Shown here piece after piece: positions 53,994 to 63,638 of a stretch of DNA of 64,000 nucleotides. The stretch is from Pseudomonas sp. TH43 (lineage in GTDB: Bacteria > Pseudomonadota > Gammaproteobacteria > Pseudomonadales > Pseudomonadaceae): contig NZ_JAEKFI010000001.1 in the NCBI RefSeq assembly GCF_016650635.1, forward strand, positions 248,001 through 312,000, given 5' to 3'. Both the position numbers and the translations under genes were made by a program. The notes below the pieces were generated by a model that worked only from the letters and a program-made list of their open reading frames with translations, was not told where the DNA came from and ran no database searches. The stretch's first letter is position 1. Each line of letters starts with the position of its first letter.

Positions 53994-55328
53994 TCAGTTT
54001 TTTTGTTTTTGCCGTTGTTCGTAGCGGGCCAGGATGGGTTGAGTGCTGATGCCATGCAGCAAAATGCTCAGCGCCACAACAGACAACGTCAGGTTGGTGC
54101 AGACCGCGGCCAACGACCCGGACAGGCCCTGGTTCAGGGCGTAGAACAAATAGAACAGGCTGCCGATCCCTCGAATGCCGAACCAGCCAATCAACAGGCG
54201 TTGGCGACCCTCCAGCAATCCACCCCACGGCATAAGGGCAACGCAGGCCGGGCGTATCAGGCAGAACAACACGCCGCCCACCCATAGCGCTCGCCAGTCC
54301 CAATGTGCCACCAGCACCACACCGAGCAACGTGACCAGAAACACTTCCATGGCCCGTTCGACCAGACTGCCGAACGACAACATGTCGCCCATCATGATGC
54401 CGGCGGCGACCTGGCTGGTTTCCAGTTGTCCGGTATCGCCGTGCAGCGCGTGCTGGGGTTCGATGTTCTGGTGGCCGACTAGCGGTTGCACCAGATGTTC
54501 GGCGGGTAATTGGCTGACGCCAGTGGATTTCACTTCGACCTGGCGCAAGCCGAGGCCGGCAGCAAATACGGAGAGAAACCCGTAACCGCCAATGGCTTCG
54601 GCGACGACATACGCCAAAGCGATCAGCGACAAAGCCAGATAATCGTTGGGGCTCAAGGTACTGTCATCATTGCGGATGCGTAGTGCCAGGGTGACGCGGC
54701 CGATGCCCCGACCCATCCAGTAACCCGTCAGCAGCCCGGCGGGCACGGCCCACAGCAGACTGCGCAAGACCCAACCCTGCCAATCGCTGTCATTCTGGAT
54801 CAGCAACAGCCCGAGGATTACAAACGGAAAGGCGATGCCGTCGTTCAATCCAGCCTCGCCGGAAAGGCCAAAGCGCACACTGTCGACATCCCGCGCATCA
54901 TTGACCTGTACCAGTGCCGCCAGCACCGGGTCGGTCGGTGCCAGGATTGCGCCGATCAACAGCGACACTCCCCACGGCAACTGCAAACCCCAATGCAACA
55001 ACAGACAAACGCCGACGATGGTCAGCACCATCACCGGTCCCGCCAAACCGAAAGCAATCCGCCAACGTTTGTCGCGCAACGGCAATCGCAACTTGAGCCC
55101 GCAGACGAACAGTGAAAACAGCACCGCCACTTCCGTCAGGTGCTCCATCCACGCCGCGGCGTTTTCCAGTGACAGTTTCAACAGATCTAGGCCACTGGGG
55201 CCGATCCCGATTCCCAGCAGCAGACACACCGCCGATGTGGTCACCGGCATCCAGCGCAGGTACGACGAGGTCAGTGCCAGCGTCAGCAACACAGCACCGA
55301 GCACTGCGACCCAAACTATAAAACTCAT
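53994..55328 (-). CDS. Na+/H+ antiporter, CPA1 (NhaP-type)
   Basis: This is an inner-membrane antiporter of 444 aa with about 12 hydrophobic segments. SLLIGAILAPTDPVLAALVQ and SGEAGLNDGIAFPF are the hallmark CPA1 motifs, with the ion-binding Asp in GLNDGIAFP. The C-terminal FGIRGIGSLFYLFY also fits the family. It exchanges Na+ or K+ for protons. A short polar insert around residues 270-310 (QLPAEHLVQPLVGHQ) is cytoplasmic. ATG 55328 is preceded by GGAGG; the longer frame to 55409 lacks support. The neighbours are unrelated. Confidence 0.92.
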   Translation of the reverse strand: MSFIVWVAVLGAVLLTLALTSSYLRWMPVTTSAVCLLLGIGIGPSGLDLLKLSLENAAAWMEHLTEVAVLFSLFVCGLKLRLPLRDKRWRIAFGLAGPVMVLTIVGVCLLLHWGLQLPWGVSLLIGAILAPTDPVLAALVQVNDARDVDSVRFGLSGEAGLNDGIAFPFVILGLLLIQNDSDWQGWVLRSLLWAVPAGLLTGYWMGRGIGRVTLALRIRNDDSTLSPNDYLALSLIALAYVVAEAIGGYGFLSVFAAGLGLRQVEVKSTGVSQLPAEHLVQPLVGHQNIEPQHALHGDTGQLETSQVAAGIMMGDMLSFGSLVERAMEVFLVTLLGVVLVAHWDWRALWVGGVLFCLIRPACVALMPWGGLLEGRQRLLIGWFGIRGIGSLFYLFYALNQGLSGSLAAVCTNLTLSVVALSILLHGISTQPILARYEQRQKQKN

Positions 55329-55383
55329 GATTTGCCGCCTCCTGGTATGACAACTGACGGCAATCGCGCTGTCCCTGATACCT

Positions 55384-55466
55384 GTGCAGGCGCTGCAGGC
55401 TGCGATCATTTGATTTAGATGTTTTAAAAACAGATCAAAAGATCGCAGCCTGCGTCAGTTCCTGCA
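55384..55466. repeat. Long palindromic intergenic repeat (GCTGCGATC family)
   Basis: GCAGGCTGCGATC is inverted as GATCGCAGCCTGC, with the outer arms partly degenerate (left TGTGCAGGC, right TTCCTGCA). It is the third member of the family at 27361 and 45313, upstream of the antiporter start and downstream of the SDR stop. Confidence 0.8.
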
Positions 55467-55486
55467 TGACTGTATAAACGCGTGCG

Positions 55487-56344
55487 TTAGAGCATCGGTT
55501 TGCCGCCGGTGACGCCGTAGCGCTGACCGGTGATGTAGCTCGCTTCATCCGAAGCGAGGAGGACGTAGATCGGCGCCACTTCGACAGGCTGACCGGGGCG
55601 GCCCAACGGCGTGCTGCCGCCAAAGTTCTGCACTTCTTCGTCGGGCATGGTCGAGACGATCAGCGGCGTCCAGATGGGCCCAGGAGCCACGCAGTTCACA
55701 CGAATCTCCCTGGGCCCGAGCATTTGCGCCAGGCCGCCGGTGAAGTTGGCAATCGCGCCTTTGGTGGTGGCATAGGCGAGCAGGGTGGGTTTGGGCATGT
55801 CCGAGTTGATCGAACTGGTATTGATGATCGACGAGCCCGCGCGCATGTGTTTGATCGCCGCCTGGCTCAACCGGAAGATCGCGGTGATGTTGACGTCGAA
55901 GGTCATCAGCCATTCGTCATCGGGAATCTCTTCAAACGTTTCGTGGGTCATCTGGAACGCCGCGTTATTCACCAGCACGTCGATCCGGCCAAAGCGTTCC
56001 ACGGTCTTGTCCACCAGCGCCTGGCAGTGGGCCTTTTGCGCAATATCGCCCGGTAGCAGAAGGCACTGGCGGCCCGCCTGTTCGACCCAGCGCGCGGTCT
56101 CTTTGGCGTCGTCATGCTCATTGAGATAGGCCACGGCGACGTCTGCGCCTTCACGGGCGAAGGCAATCGCCACAGCGCGACCGATGCCGCTGTCGGCGCC
56201 GGTGATCAGGGCGATTTTGCCGGCAAGGCGCCCGGAACCGACGTAGCTTTGCTCGCCGCAATCGGGGTAAGGCTGCATTTTGCTTTGCGCGCCGGGAACG
56301 GATTGCGCCTGTTTGGCGAAGGGCGGTTTAGGGTAATCGGTCAT
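55487..56344 (-). CDS. SDR family oxidoreductase (YghA/general-stress type)
   Basis: This is a 285-aa SDR with an N-terminal extension (about 40 residues, KMQPYPDCGEQSYVGSGRL) typical of the YghA/YdaD-like group. The cofactor motif is GADSGIG, then NNAA, Ser in NTSSINS and the catalytic YATTK. A C-terminal DEASYITGQRYGVTGG closes the subunit. The group is often stress-induced and may reduce aldehydes. It starts at ATG 56344 and is followed by the 55384 repeat. Confidence 0.93.
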   Translation of the reverse strand: MTDYPKPPFAKQAQSVPGAQSKMQPYPDCGEQSYVGSGRLAGKIALITGADSGIGRAVAIAFAREGADVAVAYLNEHDDAKETARWVEQAGRQCLLLPGDIAQKAHCQALVDKTVERFGRIDVLVNNAAFQMTHETFEEIPDDEWLMTFDVNITAIFRLSQAAIKHMRAGSSIINTSSINSDMPKPTLLAYATTKGAIANFTGGLAQMLGPREIRVNCVAPGPIWTPLIVSTMPDEEVQNFGGSTPLGRPGQPVEVAPIYVLLASDEASYITGQRYGVTGGKPML

Positions 56345-56447
56345 CGCGGGTCTCCGAGTCTCATGGCAGGTATGGGTGGTTGACCCGGTGCGTTTGCCGT
56401 GAGTTCGATCGGATTTGCGAGGGTCTTTCAGACTAAATAGAAACCTG

Positions 56448-56470
56448 GGGGAGCCAGCCTGCCAGCTCCC
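56448..56470. repeat. Short REP-like palindrome
   Basis: GGGAGC is inverted as GCTCCC with a 10-nt spacer, between the patB stop and the SDR start. It appears to be a decayed member of the TGTGGGAGCTGGC REP type and could weakly terminate patB. Confidence 0.45.
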
Positions 56471-56490
56471 GCAGGGATTCAGTGCTGATA

Positions 56491-57645
56491 TCAGCTATTG
56501 CGGTTGGTCAGGGCGCGCTCCATGCGGGCGATGCCTTCTTCGAGCAGCGAACGCGGGCAGCCGAAGTTCAGGCGCACGAATTGCTGGTGCTGATCGCCGA
56601 AATCCAGGCCGGCGCTGAGGCCAACCTTGCCGTGCTCAAGGAAGAACTGTTGCGGATTGTCCAGATCCAGCGCCGAGCAGTCGAGCCACGCCAGATAAGT
56701 CCCTTGCGGCACATTGATAGACACGCCCGGCAAGCGACTGCGCACGGCGTCCACCAGCCAGTCGCGGTTGGCTTGCAGGTAGGTTTTCAGCTCGGTCAGC
56801 CACGGCGCGCCTTCGCTGTAGGCCACACGGGTGGCTTCCATGCCCAGCGGATTGACGCTGTCGACCATGCCGCAACGGGCGTGGTTGACGCGTTCGCGCA
56901 GGGCGGCGTCCTGGATGATCATGAACGATGTTTTCAGGCCGGCAATGTTGTACGCCTTGCTCGCCGACATCAGGGTGATGGTGCGTTGGGCGATTGCCGG
57001 GCTCAGGGAGGCGGTCGGAACATGCACGCGGCCGTCGAAGCATAACTCGGCGTGGATTTCGTCGGAGATGATCCACGCATCCTGTGCGACGCAAATGTCC
57101 GCCACCGCTTGCAACTCTTCACGATCGAAGACTTTGCCGAGCGGGTTGTGCGGGTTGCTCAGGAGCAGCGCGCCACCACCGTTCAGCGAGTCACGCAACA
57201 CGTCCAGCGGCGTCAGGTAAGTGCCGTCAGCCTGCGCGACGAATTCCAGCTCGACCTTGTTCAGGCCCCAATGGCCCGGCGCGTGACGTAGCGGCGGGTA
57301 ATTCGGCACCTGCACCACGACGTTCTGTTGCGGTTGCACCAGCGCTTTCAAAGCCATGTTGAAGCCCGATTCAACGCCTGGCAGGAAGATCAGCTCTTGC
57401 GGTTTGACCTTCCAGGCAAACTTGTTCCAGAGGTCGGCGACGATGGCTTCACGCAGGCTGTCCGGCGCCACGCTGTAACCGACCAGCGGGTGCAGCAGAC
57501 GCTGTTGCAGCGCCTCGATCACCACCGGTGGCGCGGCGAAATCCATATCAGCGACCCACATCGGCAACACTTCGGCCGAGTAGCGGCTCCATTTGGTGCT
57601 GCCCGTGTTGTGGCGGTCGAATACCTGATCAAAATCGAAAGTCAT
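56491..57645 (-). CDS. patB: PLP-dependent C-S lyase (PatB/MalY type)
   Basis: This is a 384-aa fold-type I enzyme. The N-terminus (TFDFDQVFDRHNTGSTKW, then PMWVADMDF) is diagnostic for the PatB/MalY cystathionine beta-lyase group. The PLP Lys is in SASKAYNIAGLK, and LSNPHNPLG and SDEIHAEL supply further cofactor contacts. It cleaves cysteine conjugates or cystathionine to a thiol, pyruvate and ammonia, in the cytoplasm. ATG 57645 follows GAGA by about 6 nt; the longer frame to 57756 lacks the family start. Confidence 0.93.
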   Translation of the reverse strand: MTFDFDQVFDRHNTGSTKWSRYSAEVLPMWVADMDFAAPPVVIEALQQRLLHPLVGYSVAPDSLREAIVADLWNKFAWKVKPQELIFLPGVESGFNMALKALVQPQQNVVVQVPNYPPLRHAPGHWGLNKVELEFVAQADGTYLTPLDVLRDSLNGGGALLLSNPHNPLGKVFDREELQAVADICVAQDAWIISDEIHAELCFDGRVHVPTASLSPAIAQRTITLMSASKAYNIAGLKTSFMIIQDAALRERVNHARCGMVDSVNPLGMEATRVAYSEGAPWLTELKTYLQANRDWLVDAVRSRLPGVSINVPQGTYLAWLDCSALDLDNPQQFFLEHGKVGLSAGLDFGDQHQQFVRLNFGCPRSLLEEGIARMERALTNRNS

Positions 57646-57713
57646 GCGCGGTCTCGTGAAGGCGGGATTGGTCCTGCCGGGCATTCTAAGCCCATGACCC
57701 TGTGGGAGCACAC

Positions 57714-57816
57714 AAAACCTGTGGGAGCTGGCTTGCCAGCGATAGCAGTAGATCAATCACCATAGTTGTTGGATGTGCCGACGCCATCGCTGGCAAGCCA
57801 GCTCCCACAGGGTTTT
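57714..57816. repeat. REP pair (AAAACCTGTGGGAGCTGGC family)
   Basis: AAAACCTGTGGGAGCTGGCT is inverted as AGCCAGCTCCCACAGGGTTTT, with further pairing of TGCCAGCGAT and ATCGCTGGCA, enclosing about 40 nt. It separates the divergent patB and formate dehydrogenase genes. Confidence 0.88.
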
Positions 57817-57937
57817 GTATCAAGCCATGAAATCGGATCGACAAGAGGCCGACGGTCGGTTTTCACACAGATCGTATGGTCTTTGTCTACAGTGAAAAGG
57901 TCGGCAGAGGTTTGCCGCAACCGTGATTGTCCCGATA

Positions 57938-57961
57938 AAACCCGGCACAAGTACCGGGTTT
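57938..57961 (+). promoter_or_regulatory. Hairpin in the formate dehydrogenase leader
   Basis: AAACCCGG is inverted as CCGGGTTT around CACAAGTA, ending 20 nt before ATG 57982 and about 9 nt before the AGGAG. It lacks a long T-run, so it may be a leader-region operator or a translational or attenuation hairpin rather than a terminator. Confidence 0.45.
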
Positions 57962-57981
57962 CACCTGATCAGGAGTGCACG

Positions 57982-60900
57982 ATGGATCTTAGCCGTCGTC
58001 AGTTCTTCAAGGTCGCCGGTATCGGCCTTGCAGGCTCGAGCCTGGGCGCGTTGGGCATGGCCCCGACGCTGGCCTTCGCCGAGCAGGTGCGCCACTTCAA
58101 GCTTGCCCACACCCATGAAACCCGCAACACCTGCCCGTATTGCTCGGTCGGTTGCGGCTTGATCATGTACAGCCAGGGCGATGGAGCGAAGAACGTAGCG
58201 CAAAGCATCATTCACATCGAGGGCGACGCCGACCACCCGGTCAATCGCGGCACCCTCTGTCCGAAGGGCGCAGGCCTGCTGGACTTCATTCACAGCCCGG
58301 GCCGCTTGCTCTACCCGCAGACGCGCAAGCCCGGCAGCAGCGAATGGACGCGAATCAGTTGGGACGAGGCGCTTGATCGTGTCGCCGACCTGATGAAAGC
58401 CGACCGCGACGCCAACTTCATCGAGAAAAATGCCAACGGGCAAACGGTGAACCGCTGGCTGACCACCGGATTCCTCGCAGCGTCGGCAGCGTCCAACGAA
58501 GCCGGTTACATCACTCAGAAGGTGATTCGCAGCCTCGGCATGCTGGGGTTCGATAACCAGGCGCGTGTCTGACACGGCCCGACGGTGGCAAGTCTTGCCC
58601 CGACGTACGGCCGTGGTGCCATGACCAATACCTGGACCGATATCGCTAACGCGAATCTGATCCTGGTGATGGGTGGTAACGCTGCAGAAGCGCATCCGTG
58701 CGGCTTCAAATGGGTGACCGAAGCCAAAGCGCACAACGCTGCACGGCTGATCGTGGTTGATCCGCGTTTTACTCGGACCGCATCCGTGGCCGACTATTAC
58801 GCGCCGATCCGCACCGGCACCGACATCGCCTTTATGGGCGGCTTGATCAATTACCTGCTGACCGAGGACAAGATCCAGCACGAATACGTGCGCAATTACA
58901 CCGACGTGTCGTTCATCGTCAAAGAAGGTTATGGCTTCGAAGACGGCATCTTCAGCGGCTACGACGTGGCCAAGCGCAGCTACACCGACAAGTCCGGTTG
59001 GGGATACGAGCTGGGCGAGGACGGCTTCGCCAAAGTCGATCCGACGCTGCAACACCCGCGCTGCGTCTATCAATTGATGAAGCAGCATTACAGCCGCTAC
59101 AACATCGACCTCGCCAGCCAGATTTGCGGGATGCCGGTCGACGCCATGCAGAAAATCTGGGACGAAATCGCCACCTGCTCGATACCGGGCAAGACCATGA
59201 CGATTCTCTATGCCCTCGGCTGGACCCAGCATTCCATTGGCGCGCAGATCATTCGCAGCGCGGCGATGGTGCAATTGCTGCTGGGCAACGTCGGCATGCC
59301 GGGCGGCGGCGTCAATGCCTTGCGCGGGCACTCGAACATTCAAGGCCTGACTGACCTGGGTTTGCTCTCCAACTCATTGCCGGGTTACCTGACGCTGGCG
59401 GGCGATGCCGAGCAGGACTACAACGCCTTCATCAAAAAACGCACGCAAATGCCGCTGCGGCCGGGGCAGTTGTCCTACTGGCAGAACTACAGCAAATTCC
59501 ACGTCAGCCTGATGAAGTCCTGGTACGGCGCGAACGCCACCGTCGAGAACAATTGGGTCTACGACTACCTGCCGAAACTCGACATCCCCAACTACGACGT
59601 CCTGAAGATGTTCGACCTGATGAGCCAGGGCAAGGTCAACGGTTACATGTGCCAAGGCTTCAACCCGATTGCCGCGTTGCCGGACAAAAATCGCGTGATG
59701 GGCGCGCTGGCCAAATTGAAATGGCTGGTGGTGATGGATCCGCTGGCCACCGAAACTTCGGAGTTCTGGCACAACGTCGGGCCTTACAACGATGTGAAGA
59801 GCGAAGAGATCCAGACCGAAGTCATTCGTCTGCCCACCACTTGTTTTGCCGAAGAGGACGGCTCGCTGGTCAACAGCAGCCGCTGGCTGCAATGGCACTG
59901 GAAAGGCGCCGATGGCCCCGGTGAAGCGCAGACTGACATTCGCATCATGAGCGAACTGTTCCTGCGCCTGCGCAAGCGTTACCAGGCTGAGGGTGGCAAA
60001 TTCCCCGATCCGCTGCTGAAGCTGTCGTGGCCGTACAAAATCACCGACGAGCCTTCGCCGGAGGAACTGGCCAAAGAGATCAACGGCAGCGCCTTGGCAG
60101 ACTTTACCGACGCTACGGGCGCAGCGATCAAGGCCGGATCGCAACTGGCCGGGTTCGGCTTGCTCAAGGACGACGGCAGCACGGCGTCCGGTTGCTGGAT
60201 TTTCGCCGGCAGCTGGACCGAGGCTGGCAACCAGATGGCGCGGCGCGACAATGCCGATCCATACGGCATGCATCAACATCTGGGCTGGGCGTGGGCCTGG
60301 CCGGCCAACCGGCGGATTCTCTACAACCGCGCTTCGGCAGATGTCTCCGGCAAACCGTGGGACCCGAAAAAACGCCTGGTGTGGTGGAACGGCAAGGCCT
60401 GGGGCGGCACCGATGTGCCGGACTTCAAGGCCGACGTGCCACCAGAGGCCGGGATGAATCCGTTCATCATGAACCCCGAAGGCGTGGCGCGGTTCTTCGC
60501 CGTCGACAAGATGAACGAAGGGCCATTCCCCGAGCACTACGAGCCGTTCGAAACGCCGATCGGCATCAACCCGCTGCACCCGCAAAACAAGAAAGCCACC
60601 AGCAACCCGGCGGCGCGGATCTTCGATTCGGTCTGGGAGACCCTCGGTGAGGCCAAGGACTTCCCGTACGCCGGCACCAGTTACCGGTTGACCGAGCATT
60701 TCCACTTCTGGAGCAAGCACTGCAAGTTGAATGCGATTGCCCAACCGGAGCAGTTCGTCGAAATCGGTGAGGTGCTGGCGAAAGAGAAGGGCATTGCCGC
60801 TGGTGATCGTGTGCGCGTCAGTTGCAAGCGCGGCTTCATCGAAGCGGTGGCCGTGGTGACAAAAAGAATCCGGCCATTGCAGGTCAACGGCCAGGTCGTG

Positions 60901-61047
60901 CATCAGATCGGCATTCCGCTGCACTGGGGATTCACCGGCCTGACGCGTCACGGTTACCTGACCAACACCCTGGTGCCGTTCCTCGGCGATGGCAACACTC
61001 AGACCCCGGAATCCAAGTCATTCCTGGTCAACGTGGAGAAGCTCTAA
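57982..61047 (+). CDS. fdnG: Formate dehydrogenase-N/O type alpha subunit, selenocysteine-containing
   Basis: This is the catalytic subunit, 1021 aa when the in-frame TGA at 58570-58572 is read as selenocysteine (residue 197; E. coli FdnG has Sec196). A twin-arginine signal (SRRQFFK) is followed by the [4Fe-4S] ligands in CPYCSVGCG and LCPKGAG, then the molybdopterin domains. The residues after Sec are HGPT, as in known selenoenzymes, and a SECIS hairpin follows. It oxidises formate on the periplasmic side using bis-MGD. ATG 57982 has AGGAG upstream. The stop is 14 nt before the beta subunit start. Confidence 0.95.
58573..58611 (+). promoter_or_regulatory. Bacterial SECIS element
   Basis: Directly after the UGA, GGCA-AGUCU-UGCC forms the upper stem-loop with a lower stem CGACGG/CCGACG (one A-A mismatch). 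Counting the U of UGA as 1, the bulged U is position 17 and the loop G and U are 23 and 24. These are the same positions recognised by SelB in the E. coli element. Confidence 0.9.
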
Positions 61048-61061
61048 TGGAGAATCTTTAG

Positions 61062-61997
61062 ATGGCCAGCCAAGACATCATTGCCCGCTCGGCCACTACA
61101 ACTGTGCCGCCGTCGGTGAGGAATCAGGACGAAGTCGCCAAGCTGATCGACACCACCAAATGCATCGGCTGCAAGGCTTGCCAGGTCGCGTGTTCGGAAT
61201 GGAACGAGCTGCGCGACGAGGTCGGCCACAACCACGGCACCTACGATAACCCGCAAGACTTGAGCGCAGAAACCTGGACGCTCATGCGCTTTACCGAGCA
61301 TGAAACCGATGCCGGCAACCTCGAATGGCTGATCCGCAAGGACGGCTGCATGCATTGCGCCGAGCCCGGTTGCCTGGCCGCGTGCCCGAGCCCCGGCGCG
61401 ATCATCAAGCACGCCAATGGCATCGTCGATTTCGATCAGGATCACTGCATCGGCTGCGGTTACTGCATCACCGGTTGCCCATTCAATATTCCACGGATCT
61501 CGCAAAAGGATCACAAGGCTTACAAGTGCACCTTGTGTTCAGATCGGGTGGCGGTAGGGCTGGAACCGGCCTGCGTGAAAACCTGCCCGACCGGCGCCAT
61601 CGTCTTCGGCACCAAGGAAGACATGAAGGAACACGCCGCCGAACGCATCGTCGACCTGAAAAGTCGTGGTTTTGAAAACGCCGGTCTGTACGACCCGGCA
61701 GGGGTTGGTGGCACGCACGTGATGTACGTGTTGCACCACGCCGACACCCCAACCATCTACGCCAACCTGCCGCAGGATCCAGCCATCAGCCCATTGGTGG
61801 GCCTGTGGAAAGGCATCAGCAAACCCCTGGGCCTGCTGGCCATGGGCGCGGCGGTGCTCGCCGGGTTCTTCCATTACGTGCGCATTGGCCCGAATCGCGT
61901 CGAAGAGGACGAACATCCAACGCCACCCGACACCTCGGTGCATGTCGTCGATCCGGCGGTGCATACCTTCGATCCACGCGGGGAGGACCGGCCATGA
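61062..61997 (+). CDS. fdnH: Formate dehydrogenase iron-sulfur (beta) subunit
   Basis: This is a 311-aa electron-transfer subunit with four [4Fe-4S] motifs: [35 protein letters not shown] and CTLCSDR with CVKTC. One C-terminal membrane anchor ([18 protein letters not shown]) matches the FdnH/FdoH design. It passes electrons from the alpha subunit to the cytochrome. GGAG lies 9 nt before ATG 61062. Its TGA overlaps the gamma-subunit ATG by 4 nt. Confidence 0.96.
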   Translation: MASQDIIARSATTTVPPSVRNQDEVAKLIDTTKCIGCKACQVACSEWNELRDEVGHNHGTYDNPQDLSAETWTLMRFTEHETDAGNLEWLIRKDGCMHCAEPGCLAACPSPGAIIKHANGIVDFDQDHCIGCGYCITGCPFNIPRISQKDHKAYKCTLCSDRVAVGLEPACVKTCPTGAIVFGTKEDMKEHAAERIVDLKSRGFENAGLYDPAGVGGTHVMYVLHHADTPTIYANLPQDPAISPLVGLWKGISKPLGLLAMGAAVLAGFFHYVRIGPNRVEEDEHPTPPDTSVHVVDPAVHTFDPRGEDRP

Positions 61998-62659
61998 GCA
62001 ACAAGACGATCCTGCGTTATACCGCCAACCAGCGCACCAATCACTGGCTGGTGGCGATCCTGTTTTTCATGGCCGGGTTGTCCGGGCTGGCGTTGTTTCA
62101 TCCGTCGCTGTTCTGGCTGAGCAACCTGTTCGGCGGCGGGCCGTGGACGCGGATTCTGCATCCGTTCATGGGCGTGGCGATGTTTGTGTTGTTCCTCGGC
62201 CTGGTGTTCCGTTTCTGGCGTGCGAACTTCTTTATCGACAACGACTGGAAATGGATGCGCCGCATCGATCGGGTGCTGGTCAACGATGAAGAAAGCGTGC
62301 CACCCGTAGGCAAGTACAACGCCGGGCAAAAGCTGCTGTTCTGGACTTTACTGCTGTGCATGCTCGGCTTGCTGTTCACCGGCCTGGTGATCTGGCGCGC
62401 CTATTTCAGCGCGTTTTTCGGCATCACCGTGATTCGCTGGGCGATGCTGTTGCACGCATTGGCCGGGTTCATTCTGGTGCTGAGCATCATCATTCACATC
62501 TACGCCGGTCTGTGGATCAAGGGCTCGGTCGACGCGATGATGCATGGCTGGGTCAGTCGCGCCTGGGCAAGAAAACACCATGAGCTGTGGTATCGCGACA
62601 TCACCCGCGATGAACGTCACCCGGATGCGCCGGAACGACCGATCACTAAAAAGGGCTGA
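61994..62659 (+). CDS. fdnI: Formate dehydrogenase cytochrome b556 (gamma) subunit
   Basis: This is a 221-aa membrane cytochrome with four hydrophobic helices. Conserved His in TNHWLV, LHPFMG, LLHALAG and IIHIYAG are the likely haem b and quinone-site ligands. It delivers electrons from formate to the quinone pool. The ATG overlaps the beta-subunit stop (ATGA). The gene ends 3 nt before fdhE. Confidence 0.95.
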   Translation: MSNKTILRYTANQRTNHWLVAILFFMAGLSGLALFHPSLFWLSNLFGGGPWTRILHPFMGVAMFVLFLGLVFRFWRANFFIDNDWKWMRRIDRVLVNDEESVPPVGKYNAGQKLLFWTLLLCMLGLLFTGLVIWRAYFSAFFGITVIRWAMLLHALAGFILVLSIIIHIYAGLWIKGSVDAMMHGWVSRAWARKHHELWYRDITRDERHPDAPERPITKKG

Positions 62660-62662
62660 CCT

Positions 62663-63589
62663 TTGGCAACCATTCTGGAACCCGGAGAAATCGAAGCGGC
62701 GGCGAGTTCGCCGCCGTTTCTGCACTTGCCACCGCACAACCTGTTCACCCTGCGCGCTCAGCGTCTGGAGCAATTGGCCGAAGGGCATCCGTTGGCCGAC
62801 TATTTGCGTTTGATCGCCGGTTTATGCCGGGCGCAGCAACAAGTGCTGGACGATCCACCCTCGACAGAAACCGTCGATCAGCAACGGCTTGAGCTGTGCC
62901 AGCAGCACGGCATGCCGCCGTTCGCTGCCGATACCCTGGTCCGCGAAGATGATTGGCAAGTCTGGCTGGACGCCTTGCTGCAACGCTACACGCCGCCTGC
63001 GCAACCCGCCGTGATGGATGCGCTCACCACTCTGCGCAGCGCCAGTCACGGGCAACTGCGCGCCTGGGCTGTGGCGCTGGTCAGCGGCCAATATTCAATG
63101 GTGCCGGCGGCATTGGTGCCGTTCCTCGGCGCGGCGCTGCAAGCGGCATGGAGCCATTGGCTGCTCAGCGTGGCCAACCTGCAACTGACACCCGGCAACA
63201 GCCTCAGCCAATGCCCGGCCTGTGGTTCACCGGCGATGGCCGGGGTCATTCGCCATCGCGGCAAACACAACGGTTTGCGGTATCTGGTGTGCTCGCTGTG
63301 CGCCTGCGAATGGCACGTGGTGAGGGTCAAGTGCGTGTACTGCGAGTCGAGCAAAGGCCTCGATTATTTCAGCCTTGAGGACGACCGCCACGCCGCCAAT
63401 CAGGCACCGCTGCGCGCGGAAGTCTGTCCGAGTTGCAACAATTATCTGAAATTGCTTTACCTGGAGAACGATGCCGAAGCCGAGGCATTGTCGGCGGATC
63501 TCGGCAGTTTGCTGCTGGACATGCGTCTGGCCCAGGACGGCTATCAGCGTCTGGCACCGAATCTGTTGCTCGCACCGGGAGACGAATGA
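62663..63589 (+). CDS. fdhE: Formate dehydrogenase accessory protein FdhE
   Basis: This is a 308-aa cytoplasmic assembly factor with four CxxC pairs in the C-terminal half ([21 protein letters not shown] and CPSCNNY), as in FdhE rubredoxin-like iron-binding proteins. It is needed for maturation of the periplasmic formate dehydrogenase, probably after Tat-dependent proofreading. TTG 62663 is supported by AAGGG 7 nt upstream. Placement directly after the gamma subunit points to co-expression. Confidence 0.95.
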   Translation: MATILEPGEIEAAASSPPFLHLPPHNLFTLRAQRLEQLAEGHPLADYLRLIAGLCRAQQQVLDDPPSTETVDQQRLELCQQHGMPPFAADTLVREDDWQVWLDALLQRYTPPAQPAVMDALTTLRSASHGQLRAWAVALVSGQYSMVPAALVPFLGAALQAAWSHWLLSVANLQLTPGNSLSQCPACGSPAMAGVIRHRGKHNGLRYLVCSLCACEWHVVRVKCVYCESSKGLDYFSLEDDRHAANQAPLRAEVCPSCNNYLKLLYLENDAEAEALSADLGSLLLDMRLAQDGYQRLAPNLLLAPGDE

Positions 63590-63638
63590 CCGCAGCGTCT
63601 ACACTCGCCGGACAGTCTTTTGTTTTTGGGAGTGGCTG

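Noticed and set aside
57982..58572. Short formate dehydrogenase fragment ending in TGA, followed by a separate frame at 58585, as a frameshifted or broken gene.
   Set aside because: The TGA is in the same reading frame as the rest, sits at the known selenocysteine position and is followed by a complete SECIS hairpin.
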